Source: Balanoglossus misakiensis (Eukaryota; Hemichordata). Taken from it: DNA of 64,000 bases. This document shows positions 10,239 through 23,425 of the stretch, piece after piece; position 1 is the stretch's first letter, and each line of letters opens with the position of its first letter. The position numbers and the translations under genes are program-made. The notes under the pieces were generated by a model. The model searched no databases and was not told where the DNA came from. It worked only from the letters and a program-made list of their open reading frames with translations. The DNA lies in contig CM082586.2 of NCBI GenBank assembly GCA_040954595.2, positions 4,402,001 through 4,466,000 of the forward strand, read 5' to 3'.

Positions 10239-13025
10239 TCATTTATCAGGGGGTGGACATCTTTTCCTTCCCTTTCGTCTGACGAGTCTATCGACCACAG
10301 GCAGCAGAAATGCAATGGCGGCAGAACACATCATGGCGCCCCCTGCCAGCCAAAATGCTCCTTCATAAGTACCCTCGTTATCACGCATCCAGCCTAGGAA
10401 TAAAACAGGATGCATTTTATCAGCACTCCCGGTAGAAAGTTCTACAACACTACAACTATTATGTGACTTCGAATGACCACAAATATTTTACAGAAAATGT
10501 ATTTCATTGCTATTCTATTTCGATTTGATTTTGAAAAGGGATAGTGTGTCGATTCAAAACTGAAGTTGCCAAGTTTATGTATTCATCTTTGACAGAGCCG
10601 AGATTCCATAACACACTCCGAGATGAAACTTCTGAGTATGGATTTATTGTCAACCGTGCATATGACGCCCTCATATGATTTACCTAGTAGAGGTCCCACC
10701 AATAGTCCCACAATGCCATGCACGTGGATGATGAAGGAAGTGCCGTATCCCAGCTTGGCCTGACCCATGAAGTGCGCCACCACTACAGAGTTGAGTACGG
10801 TGTAACCACCGAGACACGCACCAAATATCACGACGAAAACAACCTGAGCTGCAAAAATATACGAAACGTGTCTATACATGTCTTTTCACAAACCTGCCCC
10901 CCCCCCCCGCCGTAAAAACTGAACGGTCCCTTAATTGCTCAGTTGCTAATAAGGAAAATTAACTGCCCTCTATGGATCACAAAAGATTCACAAAATTCAA
11001 AACGTTCAGTTGCACGATTGTCTAGTAGCACCCTCACAGTAAAGAAACTAATAGTTGTCTTGGGGACTTGTTGTCAACGTATTCAAAACTTTTCACGATA
11101 CACAAAATATTGCTGCAGGAGAATTTTTGGAGACACCTTATTGAGGAACCCCTGACCACCCCATAAAGAGTAAATCAAAAGATTCCTTGCATACCTGTAA
11201 AACTCGTAGTATAGAAACTAACGGTCAAGCTGAGAGCACACATCGCTATAGCAACGCCGAAAGGGACGCTTGGGTTTAGCTTTTGAAAATTTCCTATGGC
11301 GCCGAATATCGGCCTCCCAACAAGTTGAGCTATTCCCATTATGGCGGGAATGTAGGCGCTCTGCGTGCTGCCAATGCCAAAGTCTAGTGCTCGCCTCACC
11401 TGCAAACACAACATGCATGAAAGTATAAGCCTACGTCACTAGCAAAACCATGAGAATCTGATGAAATGCCATTTTTCAGATTGTGCATATGAATTATGAT
11501 GTTTCTACCACACTTTTTCACTTTGAGAGTCTAAAATGTCGAGTTAAGTCCCGAGTCCTCATTTTTTCTTTAACTACGTGTGCTATAGTTTATATTTTCT
11601 ATGATTGAAATATTCCAGGACGAACAGTCCTATCGAAGAATAATATCGCGTTTTTTTCCTTCACAATACTGGATATTGCTTCATAAATATAGCGCCTAAA
11701 CTCATCGTGAATTTGAACTCAAAGCGAGGCCATTTGGGAAACTCTCTCTGATTGGTCAACTATCCCCATTGGCCTCGCGCGTGGGCGCTAGACCACCATC
11801 ACGGATGTGACGTCCTGGACCGTACTTGGATCTGATTTTCCTCATAAACAATCTATTCTCACTTACAAGATGGATTCCAACAGCAGCCTGACCGAATATC
11901 TGTCCCACAGCAATGATCAGCATCAACAGAAAGACGGGTTCCTTGCACAGTGAAAAGTCGTACAACGTGGTTAACAAGAGTACCAGCATGCTTTTCGACT
12001 TCCGTTCTTCTTGGTGGCCGGTTTTCCCCGTTTCCGAATGTTCAATGTTGTGGTTGTCATATTGACTAGCAGTACAATGCTGTTCATTTGTCGCTACTTT
12101 TTCATACTCTTCACGGCTAGATTTCGCTGCAGCCGAGTGTCCAACATAGGGCTTGGCTTCTAACGGCTTCAAGAGGGCGCCCGCCACACACAGATGTGAG
12201 AAAACTGCCGAGGTGATAATCAGTGTACCACGCAACCCGTACTTGTCCAAGAAAGTTTGGCTTAAAATAGACAAGACGAACTGCCCTGCGCCGGTTCCAG
12301 CTAGGGCCAACCCGATCGCGATGGAAAATCTTTTCTTGAAATACTTTCCCACCATTTCGATGCAAACGACGAAAGAAAAACCGAGACCGGTTCCTGAAAA
12401 GAACGAACAAGTTTAATTATGCTAAATGAAGTTCAATGGTTCGGTACAAAGTACACCTCATTCGGTAACAGCAAAACTCAATGGCACAGTATTAGCACGA
12501 GGTATATTATAATAAAGAATATGCATTTAAAGCTGCAAGATTCTGTTGAACTGACATTTACCTATAAGCAGCCCAAACGTGACATAAGTCTGCCACAGCT
12601 GCGACACAAACGCGGTAGCGAAGACACCTGTGGACGCCAGGACGCCACCAAGCATGACCGTTTTACGGTGACCGATCTTTCTGGCCAACACGAGACCATA
12701 ACTGGACATCAAGACGAAACCAAGGGTTGACATAGCGCCTGTCAATGCTGTAAGAGTAAAAATTGTGTATACAGTGAAACCTATCAATTACGGACACCCT
12801 CGGGAATAGTCTTACTTAATAGCCTTACTTAAATAAACGTGAAGATTTACCTGTGGCTGCCTTCGATCCGCCATATTTCTCCAAAAATGCGACGAAAAGA
12901 ATCCCAAAGGAGTAGTAGCTCCCTGAACACAGAAAACAACTGGTGAACGTTGCTATGACGACAAACCATCCCCAGCCCCCATCGGGCGCGGATTGTGTCT
13001 TCGCATGCGCACTTACGCCGGACAT
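10239..13025 (-). CDS. SLC16-family (monocarboxylate transporter-like) protein A, six exons
   Basis: Exons in transcript order: 13025-12851, 12747-12562, 12393-11867, 11399-11195, 10848-10684, 10393-10239; 470 residues with the 12-helix layout of the family. The first helix opens with PDGGWGWFVV, the SLC16 signature. The second conserved motif follows helix 4 (GKYFKKRFSIAIGLALAGTG). A polar loop in exon 3 separates the two six-helix halves. In helix 8 the Arg of the family is present (Arg325, in GRPIFGAIG), but the Asp four residues before it in MCT1 is Gln321. The Lys of MCT1 helix 1 also seems absent. Proton-coupled lactate transport therefore should not be assumed. The substrate is unknown, and MCT9/12/14-like orphan members are the nearest analogy. 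The first ATG (13025) was chosen because an in-frame extension upstream has no ATG. It has a tandem paralogue immediately upstream (13987-16951). Confidence 0.92.
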
Positions 13026-13986
13026 CGAAACGGTGACGGGATCTGTATTATCAAAGGTGTATTTTCGCACGTCGCGTCGAATACTTTGACCACGATGAAC
13101 AATGGCTGAAAGTACACATGTACAAAAGTCCAGGCGGTGTGCGACAACAGATTAAATTGGACCTTGGGAATGTAAACAAGTCTGCAGTTAAGTGTTTGTG
13201 GTCAAATGCCATAAATTCATATCAAATCACTAGACTAGTCTTGAAGGACATGACACCACAATTGAGGGAGAGGGAGGAAGAGAGACAGCCAGCTAGACAG
13301 ACAGACAGACAGATGGTTAAAGAATCACGGTCTGCGAATGACATGACAATATTCTAAAACTCCCAGAGAAGAAAATAACAGTCTTATTTTCGCGAGCATC
13401 AAGAAGACCAACTATAACACATATTCCGCTTACCTCAAATTGTTTGTACGCACCTCCAAATCACGATGTTCGTCGTAAATGACGAAGTTGAACACTAGAT
13501 TTGATCGCGTGCATCGGTGGATCACCTATCCAAACACACTCTCAAAGATAACTAACTTCAATATTTGCTTTTTTGTAGTGTTTTATAAAAGTCTATTTTG
13601 TAAATCACCAGCCAGGTAACTTGTTCCATTAAAATCTAGTGACGTCAAGCAACTGCAACAAGCAACTGCATGACTTTATTAACATAAATTAACATAAAAT
13701 AATATAGATTTGCATAAAATACTGTAAAATACAGAATGTAATGCTTTTTCATTACCAAATTTAACGTAGTTTTTAACAAGGTTTTAAACATCGAAGTTTG
13801 GCAATGCGTTGATCGGAATGTCTTGATACAGATAACGAACACCAACATGGCCGCACCAAAAATAAACGCCCTTCTAGCATCATATCAGGTTATTATTCCT
13901 TCATAGAATTAATCCCAGTTTCAGCTTTGTAAATAAAATCATACCAGCACACCAGTTTTAATTCGCGTCCATTCCAACACGAGATG
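13026..13986. other. Region between the two tandem SLC16-like genes
   Basis: It holds the promoter side of gene A and the 3' side of gene B, both on the minus strand. I see a short GACA repeat (about 13290-13313) and AT-rich DNA. The small open frames on either strand have no support. Confidence 0.5.
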
Positions 13987-16951
13987 CTATCTTTTTCTCC
14001 GACTTCGCTTGACCAGTCGGTTTACTAATGGCAGTAGTAGAGCAATAACACCCGAACACATCATGGCGGATCCAACCAACCAAAATGCTCCTTCATAATT
14101 ACCGGAGTCGTCTCGCATCCATCCTAGAAGTATAATCAATATCGTCGCTGTAAACAGCTGCCGATACTTCTACATTTTCAACTCTTGTCGAGTAGGAGTA
14201 GCAACGGAACAAAGATATTAGCCTCGACAAAGCACACCCTGCTTTTCAGGTAGCTAAGGGGTGATCTGATCAGAGTCAGCTGTAGAGATAGGCTGCGCCT
14301 TTACCTCTACTTGATCTCAGTTTTCCACAGACAGAGACCAAGGCCATCGTGTTTAAACGACACTAGAGTTAACATTTACTGTTAAACTCTGCCTCTGTCC
14401 TAGTTTCATACACATCTAGCCTTGTATCACTTGGGTAGGAACCCGTTGCTACGGCAATTACACAAGTCTCGCGAGATCTCGCAATGCGCGGGAATTAACG
14501 GGTGGCAAATCCGGCTTACCTGTTAACGGTCCCAAGAACAATCCGGATATTCCGTGTATATGAAGGATGAAAGAGACGCCATAACCCAACCTAGGTTTTC
14601 CCATGTAGTACGCCACAACCACGGAGTTCAGCACGGTGTAACCACCAAAGAATACTCCATAAACTATGACGAAGACAATCTGAGCTGAAAAGGAACAGTG
14701 ATAATTATTCACTTTGTGAACTTATGTCAACTTCACTTTCTCATCTAACCCCATAAAACAGGGGGAAACATCCAGTATTCGTGTGACCATCACGATATCT
14801 GCAGAGGAGTCCCTCTTATGACGAACTCGGGCTCCTAAATAGCGGGAATTAGATTAAGCGTACATGCATACACGCGGCTGTCACCCAGCACATCTTTATG
14901 TTACAATTACCTGCGAAACTCGGGGTGTAGGAACTGACGGTCAGGCTCAAACCGCATATTGCCATACAAACGCCGAACGGAAAACTAGGGTTCAGTTTTC
15001 GTATATTGCCGATGGCCCCAAATATTGGCCTTCCAACCACCTGAGTCAGACCCATAGCTGCGGGTAAATAGGCACTCTCCATACCACCGATGCCGAAGTC
15101 TCGTGCACGTTTGACCTGCAGACGTTAACGGACAAATGTAAGAAGACCTAACACCTAGCCGACCAGTTTAAAAAAAAGCGTGGTATTAAAATTTGCGAGA
15201 AAAGTCAACGAATAAGATGCGTACATTTGTTCTTCTGCCTTCAAGATGGTTGTAACACAATCGAAAAAATTAATGATCCATTAATAATCGGTCTTTACCA
15301 TTTATTAATTTTGGGCGAGTTTTACTCTCATATCATACACGCAGGATGGATGTTGTGTGCTGTTAAACATTCATTCACAACATATACACCTGTACATTAA
15401 CATATAAAGGGTCACGGTGTAAATTAACATATAAAGGGTGTCCCTTTAAACTTACCAGGTGAGTTGAAATAGCTGTTTGCCCACACATTTGTCCGACAGC
15501 GATGACCATTATCAAGAGGAAAACGGGTTCTTTGCACAGCGAGAAATCATAGAGGGTCGTTAAGAGCAACAGCACGAAGCTCTTCTTTTTCCTATCTTGG
15601 TTTATCGGAGCCGGTGAACCCGATTGGCCGGACCGCAAAGCCCCGTTTTCAAGATCGGCATTGTCCCGCTCAACGCGAACGACAGACTGCTCTTGCAGTT
15701 CAACGTTCAGATTTTCCGACGCTTCATCATGATGCGCGCCGGCTTCAGTTGCCGTCGATATTTGATAGGCTGCTGACGGGGGTTTACGTTTATTTTCTAG
15801 GGGTCTCAAAAGAGCGCCCGCCACGCACAGATGAGTGTACAGTGCGGAGAAGATAATTATTGTACCCCGCAAACCGTACTCGTCCAAAAGATACTGAGCT
15901 AGCACGGACAAGGCGAACTGGCCCGCGCCGGTTCCGGCGAGAGCCAACCCGATCGCGATTGAAAACCTTTTTGAGAAATATTTCCCGATCATTTCGATGC
16001 AAACAACGAACGGAATCCCAAGCCCAGATCCTGAAAATAACAAGACGAAATTGGAATAGCTGCATGCAAATTGTATGAAATTGAAGCCACGAAGAGTACA
16101 TGCACAACACACCGGCTGTATTTAGTCATTTCATATTATTCAAGCAAAGGCAGAAGATCGCAAGATATATAGCATGAGTCGTTAGGCGAGTAGTGCTTTG
16201 TATAATACACACAAAAAGATATAACCGCCAGCGGCAAGGGCTGTAAGCATCGAACTGAATCAGATTATTCTGCGGTTCTCGTTCATTTTATTACAGTACA
16301 TGAGTGCTATCAGAAGTTAAGTTTATTTTGGTGATTTGAAACGAAAACCAGGGCTGTTTTAATAACTGTATATAAATTATTAGTTAAATCTTACCAATAA
16401 TAACACCAAATGTTATGTATAGATGCCACACTTGCGTTGCGAACGCTGTAGCAAAGGTACCCACGAATGTTATAACGCCACCAAGCATGACCGTTTTGCG
16501 GTGCCCTATCTTTCTGGCCAACACAAGACCATAGCTCGTCGTGACGACAAAAAACAGGGAACAAAACGCGCCTACCATAGCTGCCAAGAAAAAGTTGCAA
16601 GAGGATTATAACACTCATATAATAAATTTTGGAGGCACGTATAAAGTGATCTGCTGCTGTAAAATAACGCAAGGGCTATGGGACCTTTATTCACGGAAAA
16701 TCCCAGTCTTTTTCACTTACATTTTTGTGAGGTGGTGATGATGATAACAGCAACAACATAAACAACAACAACAGCTTAATACCTGTGAGAGCCTTAGATT
16801 GATTGTACTTCTTCAGAAACGCAACGAAGAACACCCCAAAGGAATAATAACTTCCGGAACTCAAAAAACAACTCGTGAACGTTGCCAGGACTACAAACCA
16901 CCCCCAGCCGCCGTCGGGTGGGCGTGGTGCCTCCCTAGTGACGTCAGACAT
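13987..16951 (-). CDS. SLC16-family (monocarboxylate transporter-like) protein B, six exons
   Basis: Exons in transcript order: 16951-16783, 16580-16395, 16030-15456, 15115-14911, 14684-14520, 14123-13987; 478 residues. It is a tandem duplicate of gene A: exons 2, 4 and 5 have identical lengths (186, 205 and 165 bases), all intron phases match, and the membrane segments are closely similar. The signature PPDGGWGWFVV opens helix 1, and GKYFSKRFSIAIGLALAG follows helix 4. The central loop in exon 3 is longer than in gene A and highly divergent, with acidic and Ser/Ala-rich stretches. As in gene A, the helix-8 Arg is kept (Arg339) while the position of the MCT1 Asp is Gln335. The C-tail is short and basic (RLVKRSRRKR). 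Expected in the plasma membrane; substrate unknown. Confidence 0.92.
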
Positions 16952-18098
16952 CGGGATGGTAACGTCTCACCTAAGTAGGAATCAAAATCAAATGTATTTA
17001 GCAAGTGTGAAACAAATCTCCCGTTATTTTCGATTGCCGTCATGCTTTCTGTCCGACCAAGTGTTCAGATTTGACCCCCAAAGTGTCGATAATCCAGATT
17101 ATTCTTAGCGAACATACTTGAGTATCTATGCACCGAGGCATACAAAGTACAAAAATACCTGCATTCTTCGACTGATTGTGAGTCACGTTTGGACGGTGTG
17201 ATCGTTCAAGTACTGAATGCTTGCACATACCCGCTACACTGTGGTTTGAATACTCGCATATTTCATTGGACCTTGTACTGGCTCAAGGGTATCAATACCC
17301 CTCCCCCCCCCCCCCATAATAATAAAATGGAGTGTTTTGTCACAGCCAGACAGCTTTGTCAGTCATTGAGGTGATTATAAGTGCACATATGGGCAATTGT
17401 CTTGATTTGCTGATAGGCATATTGTGCAGCTGACTTCTGTTCTTGTAGAAAATAACAAGCGAGATTCCCTCTCCTCCAATGACCTCAGAGTCCATCCAAT
17501 GACCTCAGAGTCAGGTTCTATTGTATAGGTATAAGTTACACACAGCTAGCTGTGATATGGAAGTTCCAATAGAAACTCACTCACCGCACCGATCACAGAC
17601 CCGTCAGTCGTCAGGGAGTAACGCCTCATTCAGATCCTTCAAATTCAACGATCTCTACTCTCTGTATATGTAATGTAGGCCTAGCCTGCTGCCGTAACAC
17701 TGTACCTCCGTTGCTCTCGACCTCCGTTCACAAGTATTGACCTCACATGACCCGTACGCGTGAATCGCACATGAGACCTTTATTGGCGGCGCTTTGGGCG
17801 ATACTGTGGTTTCAACAGCTCCGGTCCAGACTTTACATAGCAGTGACGCCATGGAAGTTACATAATTGTATGTCACAGCGTTTAAAAGTCTTAAAATGTA
17901 AGGATAACTTTCGCCTTCGCAGCTGTGTGTATCTCAAGTTGTTATCTTTTTTGCCGCTTGGGGGCGCTATTCTTGACCTTTAACCTTTTCCAGCGATTGC
18001 ATGGAAGCCACAGACGATCGCGATCTACACTTTGTCAAAGAAAACTCTTCACACACTCTCGAATGAGGAACGATTGATCAGGAGGGGGGAGGGACATC
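16952..18098. other. Divergent intergenic region between SLC16-like gene B and TAF5L
   Basis: The two genes are transcribed away from each other, so this 1.15-kb stretch holds both promoters. Seen here: a C-run near 17295-17315 and a 20-bp-period direct duplication of TCCAATGACCTCAGAGTC at 17475 and 17495. A GC-richer segment around 17750-17830 may be a core promoter. No exon is supported. Confidence 0.5.
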
Positions 18099-21000
18099 AT
18101 GAAGAGAGTTTCCAGCGAAGATGTTTCTACAGTTTTGGTGAATTACCTTAAGAAACGACAGTTTACGGTGAGTATAATGAAGCCATCAAGCATCACTGAC
18201 AGTCACTGTTGTTGGACTATAGTCGGAAAGACATTTGTTGTCAATCGCCCTATTTATTATATAAAACCAGTAATTTGTACATAAGGACCGACAGGCGAAA
18301 ATTGACTTCATGGGGTTTGTGGCCGTATTTTGGATATGATGAACAGTTGCTCGGATACGAGTGATCCATAGTTGACTTTACAGCCGGCTTATTAGCTGCA
18401 GCACCCCACGACATCCACCAAAGGCCCCCTGTCTGTGATCCAGAAAAAAAGATTGCTGCCCGACTCCTTTGTTTCTTGAGGGACTGTGTTTCAGGGTGAC
18501 ATAACCACACTTTTACTGGTCATTGAAGTTCGAAGGATGGCACCTTTCATTTTGTGTGTGTGAACAAAATGTATGAAATGTGATCTTTCTGAATGGTGAC
18601 AATTGTTTGTTTCAGGACAATGAACATTCTCTCAAGAAGGAAATAAAACTCTCCAGCTTTGTTGATGACATGGCAGGTCATGTTACCATGGCAATGGAGA
18701 CATGTGTGACCAACACGGTGTCATATACAACATGGTGAGTTATCGTCTGGTTCTTCATAATTAAAGGGACAAACTTCACAAAGTCTCTTTCTCACTGCCC
18801 TTTTGCCATGATACAAGACACCGTTTATGTTATTCTCTTTGCCAAAAACTTTATGTACATCTCAATATGGATGAAGATAATGTTCAGAGCAAAGTATTCA
18901 TATTTCCTCTGTGCTATTGTTTTTCTTTTGCAGTGAACATGACCCTGACCTTTATGATGTCAATTATTCTCGATTTCAAGAATTTGTCGAAGAGGCTGTT
19001 AAAGAATACAAGGTAAGATAAACATATTTTGTTTGTGTTAATAACCTTACCCGCTACTGAACAAAATAGCCTGACTGAATATTCTGATCACAATTGTGAA
19101 TTTATCAATCTCTTTATTTAGGAAAAGGATATGTCCACTAACAAATGGATGTTCAATATTCGGCCGTTTTCATTTTATTTTACAGACAGAGCTAGTTGCA
19201 CTTTTGTACCCATTGTTTGTTCATCTCTACATCGAAATGATTTGTCAAGGTCACAAGGCTGCAGGTGAGATTAAATCTATACCCAAAAAATAAATAATTT
19301 ACAGTGCATCCAGACACAAGCCATAACAACATTGTCCTCACCAGTGTTCACAACTAGGTCAGACATCACTAAAACTTGTCTCTGTAACAAATTCAGTTTT
19401 TAACAAGACTAGAATATGTCACCTCATCTTTCGTTTCTTCACATTTATTTTTACAGGGAATGATTTCTTATACAAGCACCAAAGTCAGTTCCTGGACGAA
19501 ACAGAGCAGAAGGAGCTGATAGACAACCTGTGTGGTGTTATAGAAATCAATGATATACTGTGCAAACCAGTTGTCAAAAACTTCAGGTAAACAATGTCAT
19601 GCAGAAATTTGTAGACTAAAGTAATATGTGGACTGAATGTAACAGTGAAGGTAACATCTGTAATATGTGCATATTGACATCATGTTACCAACATCCATGA
19701 TGTATATACCAAGCCATCATTTCTTGCCAAATATTGTAGTGCCATATCATGTCTTCTCTTTTCGTTACAGGGAAAGCAAATACACAATCAATATATCAGA
19801 ACCAACACTGCAGTATTTATTGAGATTTTTACAAAGCGATAATAACACGCTCTTGTTGAAAATTTTCAATACTTACATCAAAATGGAAGGTAAGAGCAAG
19901 ATATGTCATCAAATGTTCAAGTTTTGTTCATTCCTTTTCACCCAATTTGCTATCAGAATCTGTACCTTGCCAACGTGTGACTAACAGGAAGTCTTTATTT
20001 CTATGCGTTAAGTTCACGGACTTCAAAACGGGGAGTTTGACCTCCAGGAGGACGGCAACAGAGACAGCTCTGTATCCATGGAAACAGAAGCAGCCAAGAA
20101 GAAGTCGTCGAGTTCAGTGACGTTGAGGTCCTTGAAGGAGTGCATCCACAAAGTACGAGAGGGACCACCGTCGCTGTCGTCTATATTGTTTTATAGTATA
20201 GTCAATGCATACCAAGGGTGAGTCAGAACCACCACGGTTGTATTTCGGAATTTTCTGCGTGGGCGTAGAACTGTACATGTACTGGAAGATAAACTCAGGG
20301 ACTGTCATGCAAAGCCTTCTTGCTGTATACATCACTTGGTTTTGTTTGTATTTTTTAGATTGAACTGTGTTAACATATCACAAGATCAAAAACTGTTGTG
20401 CGGTGGTTTTGACAACTCCATGCTGAAACTGTGGAGTCTGACACCAAACAAGTTGCAGTCGGCGGAACGTGAGGTTGACATCTCTAAGATCCGTGTGGCT
20501 GGAGATTTCATCACGGACGATTACCAAGGCGAAAGGTAAGCGTATTGGGTTCTGATCATGCGAAGTTCAACAGTCTGACCACCTAGCTTCTGCATCGTGA
20601 GAAGCTAAACAATCTGACCACCTAGCTTTGTCATAAAAATCAAGTTCAGTTACTATAGTCTTGCTGACTCTGCGTCAATAGCTCGGCCGGGAGGATATGC
20701 ACAGAATTGAAGCAATGGTGTATTCAAGATGGTCGCTTACGAACCTTGTTTGTGACACTAGCAGCTTTTCAACGTGAATACACATATCGATTCTGTGCAA
20801 TTAAGCAGTAGATTTATTTTTTGCAGATTTGGAAGTGAAAAAAAAATCCTGAGAGGCCACTGCGGTCCAGTTTATGGAAGTTGTTTCACCAATGATTCTA
20901 CTTATCTACTGTCATGTTCTGAAGACACAACAGGTAAGTTCTACAGTCTACATGTGCATTAGGTACAGTATTATGTTAGGCGACATGATGAGCTGGCTTG

Positions 21001-21930
21001 TCTATCACTATGGAACATAATACAGAAATTTCAAGTGAAAATTATTTGTCAAGCTGTTAAAGATGTACAGTCACCAACTTTTGACATTGACTGTAAAAGT
21101 TATTTATGAAATTTACCACTTCAAAAGCCATTGAGTGCCTTTTTACAAAACGGCACATTCTATTTGTATTTGCAGTGAGGTTATGGAGTCTGAATACGTA
21201 CTCGAGTTGTGTCGTGTACCGAGGACACAATCGGCCTGTTTGGGACATCGACATGAGCGCTGTGGGCGACTACTTTGTCACCGGTTGTCAAGACCACACT
21301 GCCAGGTTGTGGCTCATTAATAGAAATTACCCACTTAGGGTGTTTGCGGGTCACATGGCAGATGTAGATGTAAGTAGCTGATCTCTAAAGTCTCAAGAGC
21401 CGATTTTAGTGTGTTGAAAAATTGTACTTCAATTGTGTTTTCTTGAAATGTGGGGCTGAATAAAGTGATGTGGCACCCATTTATTACTCAACTCGGTCAC
21501 CGTTTGTGTTTTTCAGTGCGTTCGTTTCCATCCCAACAGTAACTACATAGCAACGGGATCCACAGACCGAACTGTTAGACTGTGGAGTGTCCAGGATGGG
21601 AAACCTGTCCGGTTATTCACAGGTCATAAGGTGAGGGTGACCATCAAGGAATGGTTTGAGTGTCGCATTGTCACTGAATTACATAGGTATTTTACTGGGA
21701 TTCTAGTTTGCTTCCATTATTCACTCGAGGAAAGTCTTAAAATAATTTTGTCATCCATGATCTTTTTCTTGCAGGGAAGTGTGTCCTGTCTTGCATTTTC
21801 ACCCAATGGAAAGTGTCTTGCATCTTCAGGTAGGATTGAAATCTAGATGTTTTGTTTTGGTTTGATTTCATTTGGTTTGATTGTGTTGTGTTGTGTTGTC
21901 TTGTCTTGTCTTGTCTTGTCTTTTCTTGTC

Positions 21931-21961
<31 letters not shown>

Positions 21962-22648
21962 TGTGAACTAAGCTCGTTAAGGTGGAGAAATGCCACATCC
22001 AAATGAGGCATCTACAAGTATTTCTTTTGGGGAACAGTCTTCACATGTATGTCAATCCGATAGTAATGAGGCGTCTTTCAAATTCATTTGTCACGTTTTG
22101 TGATCATGGATCTGATAATAATAATAATAATCCACATTACTTTCCTTCTTTCAGGGGAAGACAGGAAAATCAAACTGTGGGATCTAGGTAGTGGGAAATT
22201 ACTGAAAGAGCTGAGGGGACACGCCGACACTGTTTGTAGTCTGAGTTTTAGCAATGACAGCACCATGCTTGCATCCGGTGGATTGGACAATACCATCCGG
22301 ATCTGGGACGCCCGACAGTCGCTTGGTTCTAGTCAGTAAGTATGGAATTTTCTAAAGTTCCTATCACAGGCGTGGCCATCGAAGGAATATGTTGGTTCAC
22401 CTGTAGAAACCTGAGCTTATAATTCGCTTTAAGAGACAATGAGGGTGTGTAATGGCTGTGTAGTGATACAATGATAGTCTTATGCAACCTAATACTACGT
22501 GTGTTTCTTTCTGTTCACTTGCAGATCAGACTCCAGCACGTCCAATGAATTACTGAGTGCGTTTCCAACGAAGTCCTCAACTATACATCACGTTTCGTTT
22601 GCCTCCTGTAATTTGTTGTTAGCATCGGGAGCTGTTGTGACTTCGTGA
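18099..22648 (+). CDS. TAF5L: TAF5L, WD40 subunit of the SAGA/PCAF complex, 14 exons
   Basis: TAF5L is a histone-fold-associated scaffold of the PCAF/SAGA histone acetyltransferase co-activator in the nucleus. Exons: 18099-18167, 18616-18734, 18934-19012, 19186-19264, 19457-19586, 19771-19889, 20013-20217, 20359-20535, 20827-20933, 21176-21369, 21517-21630, 21775-21829, 22155-22335, 22525-22648; 583 residues, against 589 in human. It begins MKRV like the vertebrate protein. An N-terminal helical domain follows (LYPLFVHLYIEM, then LQYLLRFLQSDNNT). Six recognisable WD40 blades come next, from about residue 270: FDNSMLKLWSL; LRGHCGPVYGSCF; YRGHNRPVWDIDM with DHTARLWLI; FAGHMADVDCVRFHPNSNY; FTGHKGSVSCLAFSPNGK; LRGHADTVCSL with DNTIRIWD. 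The blades match TAF5L better than its paralogue TAF5. The polyadenylation signal is at 22831-22836. Phases are consistent throughout. Confidence 0.95.
21866..21962 (+). repeat. TTGTC pentanucleotide microsatellite, TAF5L intron 12
   Basis: A run of TTGTG/TTGTC units with a few interruptions, lying between TAF5L exons 12 and 13. Confidence 0.9.
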
Positions 22649-23425
22649 TACAAACTTTAACACTGTCCAACCTGTCCACCTCCATGTCCTCATAGTGCTA
22701 GGAATGATCTGAGACAATATGAAAGCAACATTCTTGACATATTGTGCAATTAGTCCCCCCCCCCCCCATTGTATTTTCATAATTTTGACCGTCTTATTTT
22801 TGTCTTATGTATGTTTGTACTGCAAGTATAAATAAAACACATTGCCTATTTAAAGATAATTTGCACATTGTAATATTGTTGTTTTAGTTTTCCCAACCGG
22901 TCGAACTCTCGATATAAAATCTTGCATGCGAATATAATGCGCCTGTTCATTAGAAATCAACATAAACAAAATACAGTGGAATCTTGAACTACGGGGGCGC
23001 TATTCACAAGGCCCTAGGCGCCGCGGAGTTAATACAAGCCCAATTCTATCCATTTCTCAACCTACACAATCGTCGTTCCATGCTTATTTGCTGCGGGAGA
23101 TATTCAGAAATATCAGAGTTGAAAGATCGATAAACCTATGATAAACCTAACCCATTTTCAGAAACCGTACTTTCATCACGTTTGAAGCTCCCTATTGGTC
23201 GAAAATTTGTCTGCTGTTACGAAGCGACCAATCAGCTGGTGATAGCACCACCATACATGATACAGCTGATTGTGTATTGACTAAGTGGTATTGACATCTT
23301 CAGGTAGAATATTGTGATCCTTCGCCGGCATGGTGTGAAATCTTGTCCACAGTTTCGAAGTTGAACCGTGACGACCCTCCGTTTACGTTCCGAGTCTCTG
23401 TCTGGCGGTGACGGGCGCTCCGATC
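22649..23425. other. TAF5L 3' UTR and FDFT1 promoter region
   Basis: The TAF5L 3' UTR ends near the AATAAA at 22831-22836. The remaining 590 bases precede the squalene synthase start and are likely its promoter. They contain two CCAAT boxes (see the separate entry). Confidence 0.5.
23194..23243 (+). promoter_or_regulatory. Paired CCAAT boxes and an SRE-like site upstream of FDFT1
   Basis: An inverted CCAAT box (ATTGG, 23194-23198) and a direct one (CCAAT, 23228-23232) lie about 200 bases upstream of the FDFT1 start codon. Just past the second, the minus strand reads ATCACCAGC (23235-23243), a partial match to the sterol regulatory element ATCACCCCAC. NF-Y boxes next to SREs are the known layout of SREBP-driven sterol genes in vertebrates. 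Here the SRE match is only partial, so function is a guess. Confidence 0.3.
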
